Part shown: positions 18,069-26,377 of the stretch, piece by piece | Layout: every line of letters begins with the position of its first letter | How positions within the stretch are numbered: position 1 is the stretch's first letter | Origin: an uncultured Candidatus Saccharibacteria bacterium | GTDB lineage: Bacteria > Patescibacteriota > Saccharimonadia > Saccharimonadales > Saccharimonadaceae | Direction of reading: 5' to 3' | Assembly: GCA_946997535.1 (NCBI GenBank) | Contig: CAMPVQ010000004.1 | Span: 1 to 61,320 of the forward strand | Length of the DNA: 61,320 bases | Translations under genes and position numbers: made by a program | Notes under the pieces: generated by a model | What the model was told of the DNA's origin: nothing | Database searches by the model: none | The model's input: only the letters and a program-made list of their open reading frames with translations

Positions 18069-19928
18069 TTATTTCGCCCGCACTGCATAAAGACTAGCAT
18101 CGCCATGGTTTTTGTCTAGACCATCATATATAACCGACCTATCCCACTCTTTATTTGAGTTTGATGTTATTCCAGAGTCAAATATCAACCATTTGTTATT
18201 AGCGTTACGCCCGCGAATACCGATACAGTGTCCACTGCCAAATATTGGGCCGCCCATACCACACATCCATACCATACCGCCTGAGCTTAGTACATTATCT
18301 ATCTTATCGCGAGAAATTTTCTCAACGCGTATTGGCCATTTTCCACTACTTTCTACTGTAATTGGTAGAGTCCAGCTTGCCCCACCCTTAGGAGCTGCTC
18401 CGCCTACTGCTGCAACTTGATCCGGTGTAACATTTTGGTGAGTTAGAGCTGTAATAATCATTGCCATGGCACTTGGGCCACAGCCAGCACCGTCTTTGCC
18501 GCCTATCGTGTATTTACCAAATGGTTTACTTGCCCATCTAGAATCATTCTGGTCGTATATTATTGCTCCGTCCTTAGCGTATTCAGTAGGACCGGCATTA
18601 GCACCATTTTTAGATGGAGCGCAGTTATCTGCTTCCTTGGCGTCCGTAGTTGAATTGTTTGCATTATTTTGACTTAAGAAATTATCATGGAGCTTTTTGT
18701 ATGTATCAACAGTATAATGGATTCCATCTTTTGTACTATACCCATCTCGCTGCATCATAGAATTTGTATCCACGAATTGTATATTAGAACCCTTTAATCC
18801 ATTTTTCATTGCTTCATTAAAATTGTTAATTTGTGTAGTGGTTACTTTATATCCAGCCATATGTGCACGCCCCTCATCGATTGGATTTATTGACATAACA
18901 ACCACCTTATTACTTTTCCAATCTGTGCTAGCTAATTCATTGATTCTTTTTATATAGTTTTTTACATTATCGGGGTCATTAATACCGAAGTTAATTACAA
19001 TCGTATCACCAGCTTCTAGCGACGAGTTTACTTTCTTTAAGCCCTCTCCGTTAAACCAATTATAACCTTCGCTATCTTGGGCTACCCAGACATCTCCGCT
19101 ACCACCTACGGCATCACGCATGCCAACTGTGCGGCTATCACCAAACCAGATATGCCTGCCTGGTCCGCGTCCCGCACCACCGCTAGGCGCAGGGCCATCA
19201 ACCTTGCTAGAATATTTGCTATAAAATGGGTTTGCCATATTCCTTCTAGGTGCACAGTTTTTTCTTATTTCATCTGGATTGGTACCAGGTATTTCGAATA
19301 CTTCGCAAAATTGTACAGCAGCTTCCCCTGCATCTCCAGCTGCATTTGCTAACTTATAAAACCCTCGACCTGTAAGACCAGCACTATAGGATTTTTCGAT
19401 TTCCTCCCTTAAATGCTCTAATTGTTTTGCTAAATTACCAGCTAATTCTGGCTTCCATCTCGTGCCCAGCCATTGTGCTATACCGCTAGCACCGGATGTT
19501 GGATTTACAGCGTTTGGATCAAACTTGCTTTCGTGTGATAGGTTAGCCATAATTCCAGCAATTTGGGCGGCGTTTAATTTGTGGCCATTAAAGGTGGCAG
19601 TGCGCAAAAAATTGAACACTTTCTCTTCATTATCTTTACCACTAACTGTACCTGCACTTTCCCCCTCACTAGGAGAAGTGCCTTCAGCACACTCTTGAGC
19701 ATTATAGTATGGTATCTCAAGGCGCATCATAATATCGCGCTGATTGGATGGGTCGACACCACCGAGATAGTCACCCTCGGCACTCGGACCGGCGAACGAA
19801 TCAGTTGGCACTGGTGTGCCATCCGCTGTATTGCCACCCGGCGCGTCTTCAGCGTAGACCGTGGTGTATGGCACTAACAACATTGAAAATACTATTACTA
19901 TATACAGTAGTTTAGTAAAGCGTTTCAT
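18069..19928 (-). CDS. Secreted three-domain hydrolase: lysozyme-like + SGNH + C39-like peptidase
   Basis: 619 residues with a signal peptide (about 1-26). Residues 100-235 resemble the phage tail lysozyme family (AAQIAGIMANLSHESKFDP, candidate catalytic Glu133, then SGASGIAQW). Residues 258-420 have the SGNH hydrolase blocks: GDSRTVG (Ser265), GIND (Asn317) and DGIHY (Asp401, His404). Residues 450-619 have a C39-like papain-fold peptidase: AGCGPSAMAM (Cys483) and GSGHCIGIRG (His567). It could cut glycan, remove acyl groups and cleave peptides, so it suits opening peptidoglycan for the T4SS, either in self or in host. It ends 3 nt before the next gene and overlaps the upstream gene's stop by one base. 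Confidence 0.8.
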   Translation of the reverse strand: MKRFTKLLYIVIVFSMLLVPYTTVYAEDAPGGNTADGTPVPTDSFAGPSAEGDYLGGVDPSNQRDIMMRLEIPYYNAQECAEGTSPSEGESAGTVSGKDNEEKVFNFLRTATFNGHKLNAAQIAGIMANLSHESKFDPNAVNPTSGASGIAQWLGTRWKPELAGNLAKQLEHLREEIEKSYSAGLTGRGFYKLANAAGDAGEAAVQFCEVFEIPGTNPDEIRKNCAPRRNMANPFYSKYSSKVDGPAPSGGAGRGPGRHIWFGDSRTVGMRDAVGGSGDVWVAQDSEGYNWFNGEGLKKVNSSLEAGDTIVINFGINDPDNVKNYIKRINELASTDWKSNKVVVMSINPIDEGRAHMAGYKVTTTQINNFNEAMKNGLKGSNIQFVDTNSMMQRDGYSTKDGIHYTVDTYKKLHDNFLSQNNANNSTTDAKEADNCAPSKNGANAGPTEYAKDGAIIYDQNDSRWASKPFGKYTIGGKDGAGCGPSAMAMIITALTHQNVTPDQVAAVGGAAPKGGASWTLPITVESSGKWPIRVEKISRDKIDNVLSSGGMVWMCGMGGPIFGSGHCIGIRGRNANNKWLIFDSGITSNSNKEWDRSVIYDGLDKNHGDASLYAVRAK

Positions 19929-20434
19929 TATTCAGTTCCTCCTTCTTGCTTGATACGGTCAGTACATTTAAACGTCGGGTAAATTAGGTCCTCTGGGTGT
20001 GGACAAGTAACTAATAAAGCATAGTCATTATTGTATCTATGTGGAATCATATAATATTCATCGTGGACACGATAGCTTTGCTTTACACTTGGTAAGTCTA
20101 CGATAAAATCAGTGATATAAGTAAATTCTTTATTGTTGTAAGTTTGCTTGAGTGAATTATCGCGAATTACTATATCGTACTTACTTAAATTACGTGACGT
20201 ATTGTTTAGCTTCACTATTCGTATGACTTCTTTATTTAATCTATCTAATTCATACTGTGGTAATATTGGTACATTTTTTAAAAAGCCAGAATTATTCTTT
20301 GTAATATTATCGTGGTTTAAAGTTGTTTTCATAGAACCTTTATTGGTCTTACTATTAAATGACATAAATAATAACCATAATAATACCAATGTAATTGTAC
20401 TTATTATTAAAATATTCTTCTTATTTAAATTCAT
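19928..20434 (-). CDS. Single-pass membrane protein of the T4SS island
   Basis: 168 residues, not recognised. A short basic N-terminus, one membrane helix (ILIISTITLVLLWLLFMSF, about residues 8-26) and an extracytoplasmic domain with two cysteines near the end (CPHPEDLIYPTFKC). Its layout matches the protein at 17500-18066, on the other side of the hydrolase gene. The start is taken at 20434, 1 nt after the upstream stop; in-frame ATGs at 20449 and 20485 would overlap that gene. AT-rich, as is the whole block. Confidence 0.6.
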   Translation of the reverse strand: MNLNKKNILIISTITLVLLWLLFMSFNSKTNKGSMKTTLNHDNITKNNSGFLKNVPILPQYELDRLNKEVIRIVKLNNTSRNLSKYDIVIRDNSLKQTYNNKEFTYITDFIVDLPSVKQSYRVHDEYYMIPHRYNNDYALLVTCPHPEDLIYPTFKCTDRIKQEGGTE

Positions 20435-20435
20435 A

Positions 20436-23400
20436 TTAGTCAATACTCGCATTCTTTGGTGCTTCAAATTTAACTGGTGCATCACCCTTAAGGAATTTAG
20501 CGCAATGTGCGAATGTCATTACTCCCCGATATTGATCTGGCTTATATGTACCTTCCCAGGCATGGTTTATATGCCAACCCATTTCTACCGTATGAATAGT
20601 ACCATCAGGATCAACTTTTGTTACTAATCCAGTATGACCATAGGTTGCATCTGATCCCAATGCACCCGGTTTAATACTAAATACTGACCAAGCTTCAGGT
20701 CTATCGATATCCCTATCTAGATCTTTATTCTTCGCGAGTAAATTATTAACAACTTCACCGCCATTACCGTGGCCATATGTCAGTGTAGTGTATTTAGTGA
20801 CAAACCAGTATGGGATCGTAGTACAACCATTACCATCCCAACTATATGATCCGTAGCTTAAGGAATTATTTGTATCTTGCATTAGCCTCTTAATTACATC
20901 AGATGACGATTCACCCCCCGGAGTAAATGTTCCACTTGTTGAATTTCCATTAATTCCATTGCCACCAACTGCTAGTCCAGCACCCACGCAAGCACCAGAA
21001 GTGTCGCCATCTGATTTGTCGCCAGCTAAACATTGATTTGTGCGAACATCAGCTATATCTGGGCCGGAGTAATTGGCGATTCTAGCCAATAAATCATCAA
21101 ACGAGCCATCACCGTCAGTTAGCCTACCCTTACAGTTGTTGTCGGTATACTCATGGTTACTACTGGTTCCAGTGAGGTACATAAAGGTATGCCCACCATG
21201 ATCTTGGTTTTGACTATGATCTTCAGTCACTTTACCCTGTTCATCAATATCCTTGGCTAGGCAAATATGAATAAGTTTCTTGTACTTATCCTTAGTTTTG
21301 CGCCATTTATCCATCAAATCCTTAAATTCTTGACTATTCTCATCTTTAAGTCTCGGTAAAGGATCTATTTTTTGACCCTCGCCTAAAGGCATAATGCGAT
21401 TTACGCGGTCTTCATCGTCATCTAGTTTAATTTCGTCCTTAATATATTGTTTCTCTTCATCCTCACTCCAGAAGACGCGTAAAATGTAACGTGCATTCTG
21501 AAATATATTCATTTCATTTTTATCCATTTCACCCTGGTTATCAATGTTATATCGATTAAAGGTTTTTGGCACAATACCGATATCTGGCACGCCATAGTCA
21601 TAGGCTGGTCGTCCGCTAGCAGCGCGTGCAGTTGCAACTGGAGAGTCTACTGCCATAGCAACAGCAGTATTTGGTATGGCAGCCATTAATCTAAATGTAT
21701 TAGTAATAGAAGCCAAGATATTTTCTGGCATTGGGTTCATTCTAGCGTTGCGTGCAACGGTGCTAATTGCAGAGCGGTAATCAGTAGGGTCAAATAATTT
21801 AGCAAGCAACGGTGTATCATTCCATTCCATTGCCAACCAAGTATTGGCGTCACGTCTCAATTCTGCACTCTCAGTATCAGATAGTACAGTGCCACCGTTA
21901 GCACGTAGACCGTTCTGTTCGCCCATAAATTTAGAGCCATAGGCGGCAATATTGCCGAATTGTTCTGGAGTTTGGTTGGTTAGATCCAGTTTTTTGCCAG
22001 CCATCAATTCTATAGCAAAATTCATAATAGGCCCCATGATAGCTGAAGATAAATTTGATAGGCCCCCTGCGGTAAAGAAATCTACTGCTTTAGTTATCCA
22101 ATCACCAACAATACCTACAGTATGGTCTACACCACACGCTAAGCCGCCGACACTAGCATTAATTGCATTGATTATGCCGCTAGCTACAGCGCCAAATGTA
22201 TTTGGAGATCTACCATCAACATTCTGTAATTGCGGCAATACGGCGTTTTTCTTTGCCTTTAAATCTTCGTCACTCATTCCTTGCGTTTGGTTTAGTTCAG
22301 CGTTGATTGGAGCTGAATCCCACCAGCTGGATGGTTTAGTGTTATTACCCGTAGAGTCGGCTGGGTATTCATCGTAGAACTGGTGCTGCGACATCTGACC
22401 TAATTGCGCCATGCTAACTCTACCGGCGCGCATCTGACTTGCCGTGGCATTTTCCTCAGTTGCTAGTTGCATAGCCGGCATAACATGATTATCCCAACGA
22501 AACTGTTCGATCTGATCACTAAACTCTTTTATCTTACATATCATTGAAGCAACAGCCAACACAGTACCCCCCACCTTTGCCAGATTTATTTTTAAATGCA
22601 TTTTTGTCTTTAGTTTAGCTAACTTTTCTGTCATTTTACCAAAAAACTTTGATACATCTGGAGGTAATTCAACCGGTATAATTCGAGTTTTTTGGTACAA
22701 TTCGAAGCCTTTGCGGTAAACCTTGGAGTTCTTGAACTTTTCCATGGCGACATCCTTAATAGCTCCCACTAAATCTTCAATCCGGTCTTTAATTATATTT
22801 TTTATACTACGAAACGGATGAAAAATACTAAGGAATTTTTTTGATTTACCGGTCATTCTGGTGGCGACGTATTTGCCAGGAGGCATTACACCACTACGTC
22901 TACCAAGGTCCGACAAAAAACGCCGTTTGTGGTATGCTCCCCTAATACCACCTTCACCAGTAATTGCTTCGGTGTTGATGCTGACCGTGTGGTGTTCTTT
23001 ATCGATGCTAAAATAACTCTCTTTACCACCTAACTTACGCTTTACCTGCTTATTAAGACAATTGCTTCCCGTACAATCCCACTTCATTTCAATGTGATCA
23101 GTGTTGACTCGTAGAGAGCCGTCTTTGTTAACCTCTAAACCAATTTTTTCGAGTGATTTCACATACCCCTTACTACTTTTTGTGCCTAAAACACCGACTT
23201 CACCCTCTTTGTCGTGGCCTTTACCAAAACTTCTAGCGAGCATTTTCTTCATGTTATGCATGCGTCGCCAATCATGCTGAATTTCAGTAACTATATTGTA
23301 TGTCTTTTTAAGCATACTAGCGACTTGCATAAACTGCATTGGACCAGATAAAATCATGCTGCCGGACATCATACCGCCAAAGGCAAATGTACCAAATACA

Positions 23401-23840
23401 CTACCAGCTATACCTTTTTTGTGTCGTTGAAAGAAGCTACCACCAGCCTTTTTTGATCCACCAGAGTGTTTCTTATCGCTAGAATATTTATAGTTATCTT
23501 GGCGTTCGCGTTTTGCTACGTCGGACTTACTAGAATTTTTATGTGACTCTTCACTAGAATTATTATCGTAGTCGCGTTCTGATTTCTTTAGTTTATCGCT
23601 GGCAGTTCGGTTATTTTGGCGATTGCTATTATTGCTTGAATCTGATTCAGATTCATCGTTAGAGTAATCACTGTCTTCTTCGTTGTCATCATAATCAGAG
23701 TAATCTGGCGTGTCATCATGGTAGTCTGATAAATCGTCGGAGTAGTCGTGAATTGGTCTGCCACTTGGCGATATGGAATTATGAACCTGACGTTGATAAA
23801 TTTGATCGCCAGTGTTAGGATTAGGTTTCTTTACTACCAT
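20436..23840 (-). CDS. Large membrane-associated CHAP-domain protein of the T4SS
   Basis: 1134 residues. The N-terminal ~110 residues are a low-complexity acidic stretch rich in Ser, Asp, Tyr and Asn. A hydrophobic segment follows (about 148-175, SVFGTFAFGGMMSGSMILSG), and another Gly/Ala-rich hydrophobic region near 550-620. The C-terminus is CHAP-like, with Cys1006 in GNGCTTIPYWFV and His1069 in YGHTGLVTKV, suggesting an amidase or endopeptidase acting on peptidoglycan. The central 700 residues are not recognised. Position between VirB6-like genes and the second hydrolase suggests a VirB1-like, wall-opening role in a very large scaffold. Confidence 0.7.
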   Translation of the reverse strand: MVVKKPNPNTGDQIYQRQVHNSISPSGRPIHDYSDDLSDYHDDTPDYSDYDDNEEDSDYSNDESESDSSNNSNRQNNRTASDKLKKSERDYDNNSSEESHKNSSKSDVAKRERQDNYKYSSDKKHSGGSKKAGGSFFQRHKKGIAGSVFGTFAFGGMMSGSMILSGPMQFMQVASMLKKTYNIVTEIQHDWRRMHNMKKMLARSFGKGHDKEGEVGVLGTKSSKGYVKSLEKIGLEVNKDGSLRVNTDHIEMKWDCTGSNCLNKQVKRKLGGKESYFSIDKEHHTVSINTEAITGEGGIRGAYHKRRFLSDLGRRSGVMPPGKYVATRMTGKSKKFLSIFHPFRSIKNIIKDRIEDLVGAIKDVAMEKFKNSKVYRKGFELYQKTRIIPVELPPDVSKFFGKMTEKLAKLKTKMHLKINLAKVGGTVLAVASMICKIKEFSDQIEQFRWDNHVMPAMQLATEENATASQMRAGRVSMAQLGQMSQHQFYDEYPADSTGNNTKPSSWWDSAPINAELNQTQGMSDEDLKAKKNAVLPQLQNVDGRSPNTFGAVASGIINAINASVGGLACGVDHTVGIVGDWITKAVDFFTAGGLSNLSSAIMGPIMNFAIELMAGKKLDLTNQTPEQFGNIAAYGSKFMGEQNGLRANGGTVLSDTESAELRRDANTWLAMEWNDTPLLAKLFDPTDYRSAISTVARNARMNPMPENILASITNTFRLMAAIPNTAVAMAVDSPVATARAASGRPAYDYGVPDIGIVPKTFNRYNIDNQGEMDKNEMNIFQNARYILRVFWSEDEEKQYIKDEIKLDDDEDRVNRIMPLGEGQKIDPLPRLKDENSQEFKDLMDKWRKTKDKYKKLIHICLAKDIDEQGKVTEDHSQNQDHGGHTFMYLTGTSSNHEYTDNNCKGRLTDGDGSFDDLLARIANYSGPDIADVRTNQCLAGDKSDGDTSGACVGAGLAVGGNGINGNSTSGTFTPGGESSSDVIKRLMQDTNNSLSYGSYSWDGNGCTTIPYWFVTKYTTLTYGHGNGGEVVNNLLAKNKDLDRDIDRPEAWSVFSIKPGALGSDATYGHTGLVTKVDPDGTIHTVEMGWHINHAWEGTYKPDQYRGVMTFAHCAKFLKGDAPVKFEAPKNASID

Positions 23841-23907
23841 ATTTTAACTTGTCTCCACACGAAATATAATATTATACTAACATAAGTGTACCTAATAATC
23901 AATTAGC

Positions 23908-26355
23908 TTAACCACCATGATTTTTTATAAAGTCTCTTTGCTCTTGACTAATATTACTCATATCATCTGGTGAAATATTTTGCGCTCGAATCGACTTATT
24001 TATTGCTTCGTTAATATCTGAGTCACTCATGCTTACACTCTTGCTTTCTCCAGCTTCATCTTGCTTGCTATCATGTTTCCAGTGACCCTTCTGTTTAATA
24101 AAGTCATTATATTCGTTACCTGAACCTAACATATAGCGCCCATAGTTTGATTCGGCAACGGCTTGACGCACAGTCTTACTATCGCTATTTTGAGCATTTT
24201 TAACTACGTCTTGGAAGTTAGACTCATTAATCATACCATTGCGGTTGGCGCGCCGGATCGCAGCAGCCTGTTCATATTGATTTAGCTGTTCACCACCTTT
24301 AGTTTTACCAGTTGAGATTACACTCATAACATCTTCGTCACTCATAGCACCTTCACCGTTGATGCCATTGATTCTTTTATTGGCGGCATCAGTCATTTTA
24401 TTAGTGTATCTACTACTGACTTGCTCTACCGTGCTATCGAATGCGTCATCGCGCCGTTTCTGAATGGCTTCATTGTTGGTTCCATTAAGCCTACCAATTG
24501 TGTGGCCAGTAAACTTACTAATTACCCCACCTTTATTGAGGCGATTCTGAAGTTTAATACTACCGGATTTAATATTATTACCGATACGTTTTTTACGGTT
24601 GGCGTCAGCAGTTTGAGCCAACTTATTCATACCGGATTTATTGGCCGCACCTTGCGCCATGGCGGTTAATTTACCCATCATCGCGCCGGTCATTTGGAAG
24701 ATTGGCATGATAGCCAAAAGAGGCGCAATGGAGCATACTGTTATAACTACGACATTTGAGTGGCCAGATAGTGTCATGACATTGCTAATTAATCTTGATG
24801 CCCCCCAAGCGGTAGTAAAGAATGGGAACACGATAAGTAATTTAAAATAGGCATCCCACCACTTCTTAAACCACTTTTCGGTATTTGGTAGTAAGTAACA
24901 AGCAAAAGCAATTGGTGAGAATAGTAGTAGTGTAATTAGAGCAACTTGACGCAGCATAATTATAGCTAGAATTAATACCACTGTCGTTAAAATAGTTGAG
25001 AAATTTAGTGCTACTAATACTACGACAGCTACAACACCAGTGATAACCTGAAACGTGTTAATTAGTGATGTAGCAAAGTCGCCACCGGTTGACGTCATCT
25101 TTGATGTAATTAATTCATAAATACTATTGCCAATAATATTTGACACATCAGCTGCTGCTGCACAAATATAGAACGAAATATGTATCGCAATAGCTACTAG
25201 GATAAGACGCGACAATAGGTTTTTTAACGTATACGCCCTAAAGGCATTACCTGCGCTAGTTGCATATGAATATAGTGAAATTATAAATGCTATAACTAGT
25301 GCAATATTAGCGATATTGCGAATCTTCTTCCATATTTCTATTAGGTTATTGCCGTTTTGGGCATCGTCAGCAATAATCGTCCATTTTAAGCTGCCTGCTA
25401 CAATACTAGCTACACCATCTATTGCTTTTGTTAAAATATTTACTCCTGGGCAGATAATCCAGCCAAAATCAAGTGAATTGTCTTTGCATGCGTCCTGGGC
25501 GTTGTTTTGAGTTGGCACGCTATGATCGAGACTGTTGACTGATATATCACCAGATTCAGCTTGTTTTGTAGCCTTATTGCGGTTTTTGTCATCTTTAGCC
25601 GCTTTATCTAGGTCTTTTTTTGCGTCTGAGCAATCTAATTTATCGTCATTTACAATTTTACATAGTTTAAGTCTAATGCATATTTCTACTTCCTCATCTG
25701 CCTTTTGAGCAAAATCATATTTTTGACCATGTTTAGCCTTACAATTCATTGCCCAGTGAGCGTCACTACAGTCTAAATATGGTCTTTTCCCATCGTATTT
25801 TTCTTTTTTGTCGCAAAATCCTTTAGCAATACAGGCTTGAGCAGCAGGTGATAGAATGCGATGGTCATCGGTTTGATAATTAATATAGGCTAAACGATCT
25901 TTATTGTCATTCATTTTAGCGCATGTTACGTACGTGACATTAGTATTATGTTGCTCGGCATTAGCGTCATTGTAGAGTATTATGCTATATAACTTGTGAG
26001 GGTAATTCGAGGTATCCGGGTTATTCCGTTCAGTGATATTTAGCCAACCGGTTTTGACACAAGCTTCTTCTTCGTCTGATAGCGCTACATTAATGTCGCC
26101 ATAGCGAATTATACCATAAGCTGATTCACTATTATCTTTATCGGTAGTGTAATTGCGTCCACTACTCCCACTAGATTTTTGCTCAAATTTATTTGCATCA
26201 TCAAGTGTAAATATCTTAGTTAGCGCCTTGCAGCTTGCTGCGGTTGGTTTGAATGCTGCGTGGCAAACAGCACTACATGCCGTAAAACTAAATACTGCAG
26301 CAATTAATGCTACTAAGACACAATGTTTAATTAATTTAATTATTCTGATTGTCAT
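23908..26355 (-). CDS. VirB6/TrbL-like polytopic T4SS protein (paralogue 4)
   Basis: 815 residues. A signal peptide (1-33) precedes an extracellular domain with two copies of a cysteine module (C175-x5-C181...DC196-x2-A and C226-x5-C232...DC242-x2-A). The membrane core starts after GWIICPG (about 298-304) and shares blocks with the next three genes: YSYA, FSYICAAAAD-type, LRQVALITLLLFSPIAFACYLLPNTEKWFKKWW and the MPIFQMTGAMMG segment. The C-terminal ~250 residues are soluble, with a NDFIKQKGHW motif shared by the paralogues. VirB6/TrbL proteins form the inner-membrane translocation path. Confidence 0.8.
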   Translation of the reverse strand: MTIRIIKLIKHCVLVALIAAVFSFTACSAVCHAAFKPTAASCKALTKIFTLDDANKFEQKSSGSSGRNYTTDKDNSESAYGIIRYGDINVALSDEEEACVKTGWLNITERNNPDTSNYPHKLYSIILYNDANAEQHNTNVTYVTCAKMNDNKDRLAYINYQTDDHRILSPAAQACIAKGFCDKKEKYDGKRPYLDCSDAHWAMNCKAKHGQKYDFAQKADEEVEICIRLKLCKIVNDDKLDCSDAKKDLDKAAKDDKNRNKATKQAESGDISVNSLDHSVPTQNNAQDACKDNSLDFGWIICPGVNILTKAIDGVASIVAGSLKWTIIADDAQNGNNLIEIWKKIRNIANIALVIAFIISLYSYATSAGNAFRAYTLKNLLSRLILVAIAIHISFYICAAAADVSNIIGNSIYELITSKMTSTGGDFATSLINTFQVITGVVAVVVLVALNFSTILTTVVLILAIIMLRQVALITLLLFSPIAFACYLLPNTEKWFKKWWDAYFKLLIVFPFFTTAWGASRLISNVMTLSGHSNVVVITVCSIAPLLAIMPIFQMTGAMMGKLTAMAQGAANKSGMNKLAQTADANRKKRIGNNIKSGSIKLQNRLNKGGVISKFTGHTIGRLNGTNNEAIQKRRDDAFDSTVEQVSSRYTNKMTDAANKRINGINGEGAMSDEDVMSVISTGKTKGGEQLNQYEQAAAIRRANRNGMINESNFQDVVKNAQNSDSKTVRQAVAESNYGRYMLGSGNEYNDFIKQKGHWKHDSKQDEAGESKSVSMSDSDINEAINKSIRAQNISPDDMSNISQEQRDFIKNHGG

Positions 26356-26377
26356 ATAAACTTCTTATCCTATAATA

